This document shows, in pieces, positions 13,801 to 28,961 of a stretch of 64,000 bases of DNA. The number at the start of each line of letters is the position of its first letter. Position 1 is the stretch's first letter. Made by a program: the position numbers and the translations under genes. The notes under the pieces were generated by a model. That model was not told the origin of the DNA. It made no database searches and saw nothing but the letters and a program-made list of their open reading frames with translations. This DNA comes from Margaritifera margaritifera. Its lineage: Eukaryota; Mollusca; Bivalvia; Unionida; Margaritiferidae. The stretch lies in contig JAQPZY010001033.1 in assembly GCA_029931535.1 (NCBI GenBank), positions 1 to 64,000 on the forward strand, read 5' to 3'.

Positions 13801-15430
13801 CTTCCGTTTCCGAGAGATTCTCGCTCTGTCCGCTGCTGAGAGGTGTGAAAGACGACGTACCTCACTTGGCTATGACAAAGGGTCAGGAGAAGAGAGTAGA
13901 AATTGGACTCTTTTTTTTTTTTTTTTTTTTCTTTAAAAACTCAGGATGATTCCTGTGCGCTGGCCCCTTGTTACCTTAAGTCACAACCTGTTAGTACTTT
14001 TGGCTAGAATGGGAAATGTGTTCCAGGCTGAGCTCAGTATTACAGATAGATCCTAGTGTATCACATATAGGGGTGAAACGATTCATCGATATATCGAAGT
14101 ATTGATACTTTTGCCATATCGATATACATATCGATACAAGAGATGAAGAATCGATACAAAACGATATCTATCCTATATAAGTTACTTTAATCTTCAGCAG
14201 TCATGAATAATTATTTGTCGTTTGCCTTCTTATTCTTTAAACTGAGAATCGATAATGTATCGTATCGTAGGCTGTGTATCGTTAATCGTATCGATACGCG
14301 GCACAGGTGTATCGTTTCACCCCTATCACATATGCTCTGGATGATGGAAGTTTATGTGTGATTTCTTTTCCAGGTGTGGTTAAAAGCATCACCAGGATGA
14401 CATAGCCTTGCATGCAAAATATTGTCCAGATCAGATAAAAAAATTGGTCCGCACATTGGAAGTTTATGTTCGACTCATTTCCAGATGTGGTAAAAAAGCA
14501 TCATCCGGATGGTATAGCCTTTCATGCAAAATCTTGTCCGGATCAGATAAAGAAATTGATCCGCATATGGGAAGTTTACATTCGACATCTTTCCGGGTGT
14601 GGTAAAAAAGCATCGCCTTGATGATGTAGCCTTGCATGCAAAATATTGACCGGATCAGATAAAAAAATTAGTCCGCACATTGGAAGTTTACGTTCGATTT
14701 CTTTTCTTCATGTGGTAAAAAAGCATCGCCCGGATGATGTAGACTTGCATCCAAAATCTGGTCTGGATCAGGTAAAAAAATTGGTCCGCACATTAAAAAA
14801 TTACATTCGATTTCTTTCCGGATGTGGTTAAAAAGCATCGCCCACATGATATAGCCTTGCATGCAAAATTTTGTCCGGATCGAATAAAAAAATTGGTCCG
14901 CACATAGGAAGTTTACATTCAATTTCTTTTCTAGATGTGGTTGAAAGCATCGCTTCAATGATGTATCCTTGCATGCACAATTTTGTGTGGATCCGATTAA
15001 AAATATGGTCCGGATGATGGAAGTTTACATGCGAAATCTTTTTCAGATCTAGTTAAAAGCATCGCATTGGCAATGAAGGCTTGTATGCAAAATCTTGTCC
15101 GAATCTTGTCCGAAATATGGCTCAGAAAATAGAAGATTACAAATAGGTCAGCTTCTTTAAGTGTCATGTATCAAACTCAAATACAACTACCCCACCCCCT
15201 CCCACGTAGAATGGAGCAGGAACATTTTGGGTGTGTCAGAACCGCTTTTTCTCCTCTACTTACGATAGTGCTTTTTCCCCTGGCATTATTGACAACTTTA
15301 ACCTGAAATGGGGGTAGAAAAAACTTCCGTTTCCGAGAGATTCTCGCTCTGTCCGCTGCTGAGAGGTGTGAAAGACGACGTACCTCACTTGGCTATGACA
15401 AAGGGTCAGGAGAAGAGAGTAGAAATTGGA

Positions 15431-15464
<34 letters not shown>

Positions 15465-16955
15465 CTCAGGATGATTCCTGTGCGCTGGCCCCTTGTTACC
15501 TTAAGTCACAACCTGTTAGTACTTTTGGCTAGAATGGGAAATGTGTTCCAGGCTGAGCTCAGTATTACAGATAGATCCTAGTGTATCACATATAGGGGTG
15601 AAACGATTCATCGATATATCGAAGTATTGATACTTTTGCCATATCGATATACATATCGATACAAGAGATGAAGAATCGATACAAAACGATATCTATCCTA
15701 TATAAGTTACTTTAATCTTCAGCAGTCATGAATAATTATTTGTCGTTTGCCTTCTTATTCTTTAAACTGAGAATCGATAATGTATCGTATCGTAGGCTGT
15801 GTATCGTTAATCGTATCGATACGCGGCACAGGTGTATCGTTTCACCCCTATCACATATGCTCTAGATGATGGAAGTTTATGTGTGATTTCTTTTCCAGGT
15901 GTGGTTAAAAGCATCACCAGGATGACATAGCCTTGCATGCAAAATATTGTCCAGATCAGATAAAAAAATTGGTCCGCACATTGGAAGTTTATGTTCGACT
16001 CATTTCCAGATGTGGTAAAAAAGCATCATCCGGATGGTATAGCCTTTCATGCAAATTCTTGTCCGGATCAGATAAAGAAATTGATCCGCATATGGGAAGT
16101 TTACATTCGACATCTTTCCGGGTGTGGTAAAAAAGCATCGCCTTGATGATGTAGCCTTGCATGCAAAATATTGACCGGATCAGATAAAAAAATTAGTCCG
16201 CACATTGGAAGTTTACGTTCGATTTCTTTTCTTCATGTGGTAAAAAAGCATCGCCCGGATGATGTAGACTTGCATCCAAAATCTGGTCTGGATCAGGTAA
16301 AAAAATTGGTCCGCACATTAAAAAATTACATTCGATTTCTTTCCGGATGTGGTTAAAAAGCATCGCCCACATGATATAGCCTTGCATGCAAAATTTTGTC
16401 CGGATCGAATAAAAAAATTGGTCCGCACATAGGAAGTTTACATTCAATTTCTTTTCTAGATGTGGTTGAAAGCATCGCTTCAATGATGTATCCTTGCATG
16501 CACAATTTTGTGTGGATCCGATTAAAAATATGGTCCGGATGATGGAAGTTTACATGCGAAATCTTTTTCAGATCTAGTTAAAAGCATCGCATTGGCAATG
16601 AAGGCTTGTATGCAAAATCTTGTCCGAATCTTGTCCGAAATATGGCTCAGAAAATAGAAGATTACAAATAGGTCAGCTTCTTTAAGTGTCATGTATCAAA
16701 CTCAAATACAACTACCCCACCCCCTCCCACGTAGAATGGAGCAGGAACATTTTGGGTGTGTCAGAACCGCTTTTTCTCCTCTACTTACGATAGTGCTTTT
16801 TCCCCTGGCATTATTGACAACTTTAACCTGAAATGGGGGTAGAAAAAACTTCCGTTTCCGAGAGATTCTCGCTCTGTCCGCTGCTGAGAGGTGTGAAAGA
16901 CGACGTACCTCACTTGGCTATGACAAAGGGTCAGGAGAAGAGAGTAGAAATTGGA

Positions 16956-16992
<37 letters not shown>

Positions 16993-18484
16993 CAGGATGA
17001 TTCCTGTGCGCTGGCCCCTTGTTACCTTAAGTCACAACCTGTTAGTACTTTTGGCTAGAATGGGAAATGTGTTCCAGGCTGAGCTCAGTATTACAGATAG
17101 ATCCTAGTGTATCACATATAGGGGTGAAACGATTCATCGATATATCGAAGTATTGATACTTTTGCCATATCGATATACATATCGATACAAGAGATGAAGA
17201 ATCGATACAAAACGATATCTATCCTATATAAGTTACTTTAATCTTCAGCAGTCATGAATAATTATTTGTCGTTTGCCTTCTTATTCTTTAAACTGAGAAT
17301 CGATAATGTATCGTATCGTAGGCTGTGTATCGTTAATCGTATCGATACGCGGCACAGGTGTATCGTTTCACCCCTATCACATATGCTCTAGATGATGGAA
17401 GTTTATGTGTGATTTCTTTTCCAGGTGTGGTTAAAAGCATCACCAGGATGACATAGCCTTGCATGCAAAATATTGTCCAGATCAGATAAAAAAATTGGTC
17501 CGCACATTGGAAGTTTATGTTCGACTCATTTCCAGATGTGGTAAAAAAGCATCATCCGGATGGTATAGCCTTTCATGCAAATTCTTGTCCGGATCAGATA
17601 AAGAAATTGATCCGCATATGGGAAGTTTACATTCGACATCTTTCCGGGTGTGGTAAAAAAGCATCGCCTTGATGATGTAGCCTTGCATGCAAAATATTGA
17701 CCGGATCAGATAAAAAAATTAGTCCGCACATTGGAAGTTTACGTTCGATTTCTTTTCTTCATGTGGTAAAAAAGCATCGCCCGGATGATGTAGACTTGCA
17801 TCCAAAATCTGGTCTGGATCAGGTAAAAAAATTGGTCCGCACATTAAAAAATTACATTCGATTTCTTTCCGGATGTGGTTAAAAAGCATCGCCCACATGA
17901 TATAGCCTTGCATGCAAAATTTTGTCCGGATCGAATAAAAAAATTGGTCCGCACATAGGAAGTTTACATTCAATTTCTTTTCTAGATGTGGTTGAAAGCA
18001 TCGCTTCAATGATGTATCCTTGCATGCACAATTTTGTGTGGATCCGATTAAAAATATGGTCCGGATGATGGAAGTTTACATGCGAAATCTTTTTCAGATC
18101 TAGTTAAAAGCATCGCATTGGCAATGAAGGCTTGTATGCAAAATCTTGTCCGAATCTTGTCCGAAATATGGCTCAGAAAATAGAAGATTACAAATAGGTC
18201 AGCTTCTTTAAGTGTCATGTATCAAACTCAAATACAACTACCCCACCCCCTCCCACGTAGAATGGAGCAGGAACATTTTGGGTGTGTCAGAACCGCTTTT
18301 TCTCCTCTACTTACGATAGTGCTTTTTCCCCTGGCATTATTGACAACTTTAACCTGAAATGGGGGTAGAAAAAACTTCCGTTTCCGAGAGATTCTCGCTC
18401 TGTCCGCTGCTGAGAGGTGTGAAAGACGACGTACCTCACTTGGCTATGACAAAGGGTCAGGAGAAGAGAGTAGAAATTGGACTC

Positions 18485-18517
<33 letters not shown>

Positions 18518-20009
18518 CAGGATGATTCCTGTGCGCTGGCCCCTTGTTACCTTAAGTCACAACCTGTTAGTACTTTTGGCTAGAATGGGAAATGTGTTCC
18601 AGGCTGAGCTCAGTATTACAGATAGATCCTAGTGTATCACATATAGGGGTGAAACGATTCATCGATATATCGAAGTATTGATACTTTTGCCATATCGATA
18701 TACATATCGATACAAGAGATGAAGAATCGATACAAAACGATATCTATCCTATATAAGTTACTTTAATCTTCAGCAGTCATGAATAATTATTTGTCGTTTG
18801 CCTTCTTATTCTTTAAACTGAGAATCGATAATGTATCGTATCGTAGGCTGTGTATCGTTAATCGTATCGATACGCGGCACAGGTGTATCGTTTCACCCCT
18901 ATCACATATGCTCTAGATGATGGAAGTTTATGTGTGATTTCTTTTCCAGGTGTGGTTAAAAGCATCACCAGGATGACATAGCCTTGCATGCAAAATATTG
19001 TCCAGATCAGATAAAAAAATTGGTCCGCACATTGGAAGTTTATGTTCGACTCATTTCCAGATGTGGTAAAAAAGCATCATCCGGATGGTATAGCCTTTCA
19101 TGCAAATTCTTGTCCGGATCAGATAAAGAAATTGATCCGCATATGGGAAGTTTACATTCGACATCTTTCCGGGTGTGGTAAAAAAGCATCGCCTTGATGA
19201 TGTAGCCTTGCATGCAAAATATTGACCGGATCAGATAAAAAAATTAGTCCGCACATTGGAAGTTTACGTTCGATTTCTTTTCTTCATGTGGTAAAAAAGC
19301 ATCGCCCGGATGATGTAGACTTGCATCCAAAATCTGGTCTGGATCAGGTAAAAAAATTGGTCCGCACATTAAAAAATTACATTCGATTTCTTTCCGGATG
19401 TGGTTAAAAAGCATCGCCCACATGATATAGCCTTGCATGCAAAATTTTGTCCGGATCGAATAAAAAAATTGGTCCGCACATAGGAAGTTTACATTCAATT
19501 TCTTTTCTAGATGTGGTTGAAAGCATCGCTTCAATGATGTATCCTTGCATGCACAATTTTGTGTGGATCCGATTAAAAATATGGTCCGGATGATGGAAGT
19601 TTACATGCGAAATCTTTTTCAGATCTAGTTAAAAGCATCGCATTGGCAATGAAGGCTTGTATGCAAAATCTTGTCCGAATCTTGTCCGAAATATGGCTCA
19701 GAAAATAGAAGATTACAAATAGGTCAGCTTCTTTAAGTGTCATGTATCAAACTCAAATACAACTACCCCACCCCCTCCCACGTAGAATGGAGCAGGAACA
19801 TTTTGGGTGTGTCAGAACCGCTTTTTCTCCTCTACTTACGATAGTGCTTTTTCCCCTGGCATTATTGACAACTTTAACCTGAAATGGGGGTAGAAAAAAC
19901 TTCCGTTTCCGAGAGATTCTCGCTCTGTCCGCTGCTGAGAGGTGTGAAAGACGACGTACCTCACTTGGCTATGACAAAGGGTCAGGAGAAGAGAGTAGAA
20001 ATTGGACTC

Positions 20010-20042
<33 letters not shown>

Positions 20043-21355
20043 CAGGATGATTCCTGTGCGCTGGCCCCTTGTTACCTTAAGTCACAACCTGTTAGTACTT
20101 TTGGCTAGAATGGGAAATGTGTTCCAGGCTGAGCTCAGTATTACAGATAGATCCTAGTGTATCACATATAGGGGTGAAACGATTCATCGATATATCGAAG
20201 TATTGATACTTTTGCCATATCGATATACATATCGATACAAGAGATGAAGAATCGATACAAAACGATATCTATCCTATATAAGTTACTTTAATCTTCAGCA
20301 GTCATGAATAATTATTTGTCGTTTGCCTTCTTATTCTTTAAACTGAGAATCGATAATGTATCGTATCGTAGGCTGTGTATCGTTAATCGTATCGATACGC
20401 GGCACAGGTGTATCGTTTCACCCCTATCACATATGCTCTAGATGATGGAAGTTTATGTGTGATTTCTTTTCCAGGTGTGGTTAAAAGCATCACCAGGATG
20501 ACATAGCCTTGCATGCAAAATATTGTCCAGATCAGATAAAAAAATTGGTCCGCACATTGGAAGTTTATGTTCGACTCATTTCCAGATGTGGTAAAAAAGC
20601 ATCATCCGGATGGTATAGCCTTTCATGCAAATTCTTGTCCGGATCAGATAAAGAAATTGATCCGCATATGGGAAGTTTACATTCGACATCTTTCCGGGTG
20701 TGGTAAAAAAGCATCGCCTTGATGATGTAGCCTTGCATGCAAAATATTGACCGGATCAGATAAAAAAATTAGTCCGCACATTGGAAGTTTACGTTCGATT
20801 TCTTTTCTTCATGTGGTAAAAAAGCATCGCCCGGATGATGTAGACTTGCATCCAAAATCTGGTCTGGATCAGGTAAAAAAATTGGTCCGCACATTAAAAA
20901 ATTACATTCGATTTCTTTCCGGATGTGGTTAAAAAGCATCGCCCACATGATATAGCCTTGCATGCAAAATTTTGTCCGGATCGAATAAAAAAATTGGTCC
21001 GCACATAGGAAGTTTACATTCAATTTCTTTTCTAGATGTGGTTGAAAGCATCGCTTCAATGATGTATCCTTGCATGCACAATTTTGTGTGGATCCGATTA
21101 AAAATATGGTCCGGATGATGGAAGTTTACATGCGAAATCTTTTTCAGATCTAGTTAAAAGCATCGCATTGGCAATGAAGGCTTGTATGCAAAATCTTGTC
21201 CGAATCTTGTCCGAAATATGGCTCAGAAAATAGAAGATTACAAATAGGTCAGCTTCTTTAAGTGTCATGTATCAAACTCAAATACAACTACCCCACCCCC
21301 TCCCACGTAGAATGGAGCAGGAACATTTTGGGTGTGTCAGAACCGCTTTTTCTCC

Positions 21356-22863
21356 TCTACTTACGATAGTGCTTTTTCCCCTGGCATTATTGACAACTTT
21401 AACCTGAAATGGGGGTAGAAAAAACTTCCGTTTCCGAGAGATTCTCGCTCTGTCCGCTGCTGAGAGGTGTGAAAGACGACGTACCTCACTTGGCTATGAC
21501 AAAGGGTCAGGAGAAGAGAGTAGAAATTGGACTCTTTTTTTTGAAAAACTCAGGATGATTCCTGTGCGCTGGCCCCTTGTTACCTTAAGTCACAACCTGT
21601 TAGTACTTTTGGCTAGAATGGGAAATGTGTTCCAGGCTGAGCTCAGTATTACAGATAGATCCTAGTGTATCACATATAGGGGTGAAACGATTCATCGATA
21701 TATCGAAGTATTGATACTTTTGCCATATCGATATACATATCGATACAAGAGATGAAGAATCGATACAAAACGATATCTATCCTATATAAGTTACTTTAAT
21801 CTTCAGCAGTCATGAATAATTATTTGTCGTTTGCCTTCTTATTCTTTAAACTGAGAATCGATAATGTATCGTATCGTAGGCTGTGTATCGTTAATCGTAT
21901 CGATACGCGGCACAGGTGTATCGTTTCACCCCTATCACATATGCTCTAGATGATGGAAGTTTATGTGTGATTTCTTTTCCAGGTGTGGTTAAAAGCATCA
22001 CCAGGATGACATAGCCTTGCATGCAAAATATTGTCCAGATCAGATAAAAAAATTGGTCCGCACATTGGAAGTTTATGTTCGACTCATTTCCAGATGTGGT
22101 AAAAAAGCATCATCCGGATGGTATAGCCTTTCATGCAAATTCTTGTCCGGATCAGATAAAGAAATTGATCCGCATATGGGAAGTTTACATTCGACATCTT
22201 TCCGGGTGTGGTAAAAAAGCATCGCCTTGATGATGTAGCCTTGCATGCAAAATATTGACCGGATCAGATAAAAAAATTAGTCCGCACATTGGAAGTTTAC
22301 GTTCGATTTCTTTTCTTCATGTGGTAAAAAAGCATCGCCCGGATGATGTAGACTTGCATCCAAAATCTGGTCTGGATCAGGTAAAAAAATTGGTCCGCAC
22401 ATTAAAAAATTACATTCGATTTCTTTCCGGATGTGGTTAAAAAGCATCGCCCACATGATATAGCCTTGCATGCAAAATTTTGTCCGGATCGAATAAAAAA
22501 ATTGGTCCGCACATAGGAAGTTTACATTCAATTTCTTTTCTAGATGTGGTTGAAAGCATCGCTTCAATGATGTATCCTTGCATGCACAATTTTGTGTGGA
22601 TCCGATTAAAAATATGGTCCGGATGATGGAAGTTTACATGCGAAATCTTTTTCAGATCTAGTTAAAAGCATCGCATTGGCAATGAAGGCTTGTATGCAAA
22701 ATCTTGTCCGAATCTTGTCCGAAATATGGCTCAGAAAATAGAAGATTACAAATAGGTCAGCTTCTTTAAGTGTCATGTATCAAACTCAAATACAACTACC
22801 CCACCCCCTCCCACGTAGAATGGAGCAGGAACATTTTGGGTGTGTCAGAACCGCTTTTTCTCC
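21356..22863. repeat. Satellite copy 15 with contracted poly-T
   Basis: This unit is 1508 bp, about 17 bp shorter than its neighbours, and the difference lies almost entirely in the poly-T tract. Here the tract is T8 followed by G instead of more than 20 T. The rest of the unit matches the block-B variants of its neighbours. It could be a genuine contraction or a homopolymer consensus error. Confidence 0.8.
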
Positions 22864-23039
22864 TCTACTTACGATAGTGCTTTTTCCCCTGGCATTATTG
22901 ACAACTTTAACCTGAAATGGGGGTAGAAAAAACTTCCGTTTCCGAGAGATTCTCGCTCTGTCCGCTGCTGAGAGGTGTGAAAGACGACGTACCTCACTTG
23001 GCTATGACAAAGGGTCAGGAGAAGAGAGTAGAAATTGGA

Positions 23040-23076
<37 letters not shown>

Positions 23077-24568
23077 CAGGATGATTCCTGTGCGCTGGCC
23101 CCTTGTTACCTTAAGTCACAACCTGTTAGTACTTTTGGCTAGAATGGGAAATGTGTTCCAGGCTGAGCTCAGTATTACAGATAGATCCTAGTGTATCACA
23201 TATAGGGGTGAAACGATTCATCGATATATCGAAGTATTGATACTTTTGCCATATCGATATACATATCGATACAAGAGATGAAGAATCGATACAAAACGAT
23301 ATCTATCCTATATAAGTTACTTTAATCTTCAGCAGTCATGAATAATTATTTGTCGTTTGCCTTCTTATTCTTTAAACTGAGAATCGATAATGTATCGTAT
23401 CGTAGGCTGTGTATCGTTAATCGTATCGATACGCGGCACAGGTGTATCGTTTCACCCCTATCACATATGCTCTAGATGATGGAAGTTTATGTGTGATTTC
23501 TTTTCCAGGTGTGGTTAAAAGCATCACCAGGATGACATAGCCTTGCATGCAAAATATTGTCCAGATCAGATAAAAAAATTGGTCCGCACATTGGAAGTTT
23601 ATGTTCGACTCATTTCCAGATGTGGTAAAAAAGCATCATCCGGATGGTATAGCCTTTCATGCAAATTCTTGTCCGGATCAGATAAAGAAATTGATCCGCA
23701 TATGGGAAGTTTACATTCGACATCTTTCCGGGTGTGGTAAAAAAGCATCGCCTTGATGATGTAGCCTTGCATGCAAAATATTGACCGGATCAGATAAAAA
23801 AATTAGTCCGCACATTGGAAGTTTACGTTCGATTTCTTTTCTTCATGTGGTAAAAAAGCATCGCCCGGATGATGTAGACTTGCATCCAAAATCTGGTCTG
23901 GATCAGGTAAAAAAATTGGTCCGCACATTAAAAAATTACATTCGATTTCTTTCCGGATGTGGTTAAAAAGCATCGCCCACATGATATAGCCTTGCATGCA
24001 AAATTTTGTCCGGATCGAATAAAAAAATTGGTCCGCACATAGGAAGTTTACATTCAATTTCTTTTCTAGATGTGGTTGAAAGCATCGCTTCAATGATGTA
24101 TCCTTGCATGCACAATTTTGTGTGGATCCGATTAAAAATATGGTCCGGATGATGGAAGTTTACATGCGAAATCTTTTTCAGATCTAGTTAAAAGCATCGC
24201 ATTGGCAATGAAGGCTTGTATGCAAAATCTTGTCCGAATCTTGTCCGAAATATGGCTCAGAAAATAGAAGATTACAAATAGGTCAGCTTCTTTAAGTGTC
24301 ATGTATCAAACTCAAATACAACTACCCCACCCCCTCCCACGTAGAATGGAGCAGGAACATTTTGGGTGTGTCAGAACCGCTTTTTCTCCTCTACTTACGA
24401 TAGTGCTTTTTCCCCTGGCATTATTGACAACTTTAACCTGAAATGGGGGTAGAAAAAACTTCCGTTTCCGAGAGATTCTCGCTCTGTCCGCTGCTGAGAG
24501 GTGTGAAAGACGACGTACCTCACTTGGCTATGACAAAGGGTCAGGAGAAGAGAGTAGAAATTGGACTC

Positions 24569-24600
<32 letters not shown>

Positions 24601-25913
24601 CAGGATGATTCCTGTGCGCTGGCCCCTTGTTACCTTAAGTCACAACCTGTTAGTACTTTTGGCTAGAATGGGAAATGTGTTCCAGGCTGAGCTCAGTATT
24701 ACAGATAGATCCTAGTGTATCACATATAGGGGTGAAACGATTCATCGATATATCGAAGTATTGATACTTTTGCCATATCGATATACATATCGATACAAGA
24801 GATGAAGAATCGATACAAAACGATATCTATCCTATATAAGTTACTTTAATCTTCAGCAGTCATGAATAATTATTTGTCGTTTGCCTTCTTATTCTTTAAA
24901 CTGAGAATCGATAATGTATCGTATCGTAGGCTGTGTATCGTTAATCGTATCGATACGCGGCACAGGTGTATCGTTTCACCCCTATCACATATGCTCTAGA
25001 TGATGGAAGTTTATGTGTGATTTCTTTTCCAGGTGTGGTTAAAAGCATCACCAGGATGACATAGCCTTGCATGCAAAATATTGTCCAGATCAGATAAAAA
25101 AATTGGTCCGCACATTGGAAGTTTATGTTCGACTCATTTCCAGATGTGGTAAAAAAGCATCATCCGGATGGTATAGCCTTTCATGCAAATTCTTGTCCGG
25201 ATCAGATAAAGAAATTGATCCGCATATGGGAAGTTTACATTCGACATCTTTCCGGGTGTGGTAAAAAAGCATCGCCTTGATGATGTAGCCTTGCATGCAA
25301 AATATTGACCGGATCAGATAAAAAAATTAGTCCGCACATTGGAAGTTTACGTTCGATTTCTTTTCTTCATGTGGTAAAAAAGCATCGCCCGGATGATGTA
25401 GACTTGCATCCAAAATCTGGTCTGGATCAGGTAAAAAAATTGGTCCGCACATTAAAAAATTACATTCGATTTCTTTCCGGATGTGGTTAAAAAGCATCGC
25501 CCACATGATATAGCCTTGCATGCAAAATTTTGTCCGGATCGAATAAAAAAATTGGTCCGCACATAGGAAGTTTACATTCAATTTCTTTTCTAGATGTGGT
25601 TGAAAGCATCGCTTCAATGATGTATCCTTGCATGCACAATTTTGTGTGGATCCGATTAAAAATATGGTCCGGATGATGGAAGTTTACATGCGAAATCTTT
25701 TTCAGATCTAGTTAAAAGCATCGCATTGGCAATGAAGGCTTGTATGCAAAATCTTGTCCGAATCTTGTCCGAAATATGGCTCAGAAAATAGAAGATTACA
25801 AATAGGTCAGCTTCTTTAAGTGTCATGTATCAAACTCAAATACAACTACCCCACCCCCTCCCACGTAGAATGGAGCAGGAACATTTTGGGTGTGTCAGAA
25901 CCGCTTTTTCTCC

Positions 25914-26090
25914 TCTACTTACGATAGTGCTTTTTCCCCTGGCATTATTGACAACTTTAACCTGAAATGGGGGTAGAAAAAACTTCCGTTTCCGAGAGAT
26001 TCTCGCTCTGTCCGCTGCTGAGAGGTGTGAAAGACGACGTACCTCACTTGGCTATGACAAAGGGTCAGGAGAAGAGAGTAGAAATTGGAC

Positions 26091-26126
<36 letters not shown>

Positions 26127-28961
26127 CTCAGGATGATTCCTGTGCGCTGGCCCCTTGTTACCTTAAGTCACAACCTGTTAGTACTTTTGGCTAGAATGGG
26201 AAATGTGTTTCAGGCTGAGCTCAGTATTACAGATAGATCCTAGTGTATCACATATAGGGGTGAAACGATTCATCGATATATCGAAGTATTGATACTTTTG
26301 CCATATCGATATACATATCGATACAAGAGATGAAGAATCGATACAAAACGATATCTATCCTATATAAGTTACTTTAATCTTCAGCAGTCATGAATAATTA
26401 TTTGTCGTTTGCCTTCTTATTCTTTAAACTGAGAATCGATAATGTATCGTATCGTAGGCTGTGTATCGTTAATCGTATCGATACGCGGCACAGGTGTATC
26501 GTTTCACCCCTATCACATATGCTCTAGATGATGGAAGTTTATGTGTGATTTCTTTTCCAGGTGTGGTTAAAAGCATCACCAGGATGACATAGCCTTGCAT
26601 GCAAAATATTGTCCAGATCAGATAAAAAAATTGGTCCGCACATTGGAAGTTTATGTTCAACTCATTTCCAGATGTGGTAAAAAAGCATCATCCGGATGGT
26701 ATAGCCTTTCATGCAAATTCTTGTCCGGATCAGATAAAGAAATTGATCCGCATATGGGAAGTTTACATTCGACATCTTTCCGGGTGTGGTAAAAAAGCAT
26801 CGCCTTGATGATGTAGCCTTGCATGCAAAATATTGACCGGATCAGATAAAAAAATTAGTCCGCACATTGGAAGTTTACGTTCGATTTCTTTTCTTCATGT
26901 GGTAAAAAAGCATCGCCCGGATGATGTAGACTTGCATCCAAAATCTGGTCTGGATCAGGTAAAAAAATTGGTCCGCACATTAAAAAATTACATTCGATTT
27001 CTTTCCGGATGTGGTTAAAAAGCATCGCCCACATGATATAGCCTTGCATGCAAAATTTTGTCCGGATCGAATAAAAAAATTGGTCCGCACATAGGAAGTT
27101 TACATTCAATTTCTTTTCTAGATGTGGTTGAAAGCATCGCTTCAATGATGTATCCTTGCATGCACAATTTTGTGTGGATCCGATTAAAAATATGGTCCGG
27201 ATGATGGAAGTTTACATGCGAAATCTTTTTCAGATCTAGTTAAAAGCATCGCATTGGCAATGAAGGCTTGTATGCAAAATCTTGTCCGAATCTTGTCCGA
27301 AATATGGCTCAGAAAATAGAAGATTACAAATAGGTCAGCTTCTTTAAGTGTCATGTATCAAACTCAAATACAACTACCCCACCCCCTCCCACGTAGAATG
27401 GAGCAGGAACATTTTGGGTGTGTCAGAACCGCTTTTTCTCCTCTACTTACGATAGTGCTTTTTCCCCTGGCATTATTGACAACTTTAACCTGAAATGGGG
27501 GTAGAAAAAACTTCCGTTTCCGAGAGATTCTCGCTCTGTCCGCTGCTGAGAGGTGTGAAAGACGACGTACCTCACTTGGCTATGACAAAGGGTCAGGAGA
27601 AGGGAGTAGAAATTGGACTCTTTTTTTTTTTTTTTTTTTAAAAAAACTCAGGATGATTCCTGTGCGCTGGCCCCTTGTTACCTTAAGTCACAACCTGTTA
27701 GTACTTTTGGCTAGAATGGGAAATGTGTTTCAGGCTGAGCTCAGTATTACAGATAGATCCTAGTGTATCACATATAGGGGTGAAACGATTCATCGATATA
27801 TCGAAGTATTGATACTTTTGCCATATCGATATACATATCGATACAAGAGATGAAGAATCGATACAAAACGATATCTATCCTATATAAGTTACTTTAATCT
27901 TCAGCAGTCATGAATAATTATTTGTCGTTTGCCTTCTTATTCTTTAAACTGAGAATCGATAATGTATCGTATCGTAGGCTGTGTATCGTTAATCGTATCG
28001 ATACGCGGCACAGGTGTATCGTTTCACCCCTATCACATATGCTCTAGATGATGGAAGTTTATGTGTGATTTCTTTTCCAGGTGTGGTTAAAAGCATCACC
28101 AGGATGACATAGCCTTGCATGCAAAATATTGTCCAGATCAGATAAAAAAATTGGTCCGCACATTGGAAGTTTATGTTCAACTCATTTCCAGATGTGGTAA
28201 AAAAGCATCATCCGGATGGTATAGCCTTTCATGCAAATTCTTGTCCGGATCAGATAAAGAAATTGATCCGCATATGGGAAGTTTACATTCGACATCTTTC
28301 CGGGTGTGGTAAAAAAGCATCGCCTTGATGATGTAGCCTTGCATGCAAAATATTGACCGGATCAGATAAAAAAATTAGTCCGCACATTGGAAGTTTACGT
28401 TCGATTTCTTTTCTTCATGTGGTAAAAAAGCATCGCCCGGATGATGTAGACTTGCATCCAAAATCTGGTCTGGATCAGGTAAAAAAATTGGTCCGCACAT
28501 TAAAAAATTACATTCGATTTCTTTCCGGATGTGGTTAAAAAGCATCGCCCACATGATATAGCCTTGCATGCAAAATTTTGTCCGGATCGAATAAAAAAAT
28601 TGGTCCGCACATAGGAAGTTTACATTCAATTTCTTTTCTAGATGTGGTTGAAAGCATCGCTTCAATGATGTATCCTTGCATGCACAATTTTGTGTGGATC
28701 CGATTAAAAATATGGTCCGGATGATGGAAGTTTACATGCGAAATCTTTTTCAGATCTAGTTAAAAGCATCGCATTGGCAATGAAGGCTTGTATGCAAAAT
28801 CTTGTCCGAATCTTGTCCGAAATATGGCTCAGAAAATAGAAGATTACAAATAGGTCAGCTTCTTTAAGTGTCATGTATCAAACTCAAATACAACTACCCC
28901 ACCCCCTCCCACGTAGAATGGAGCAGGAACATTTTGGGTGTGTCAGAACCGCTTTTTCTCC
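25914..28961. repeat. Satellite copies 18-19, a recently duplicated pair
   Basis: Only these two adjacent units share GTTCAACTC (instead of GTTCGACTC, near 26656 and 28176) and GTGTTTCAGG (instead of GTGTTCCAGG, near 26206 and 27726). Sharing two private substitutions indicates that one was recently copied from the other. Confidence 0.8.
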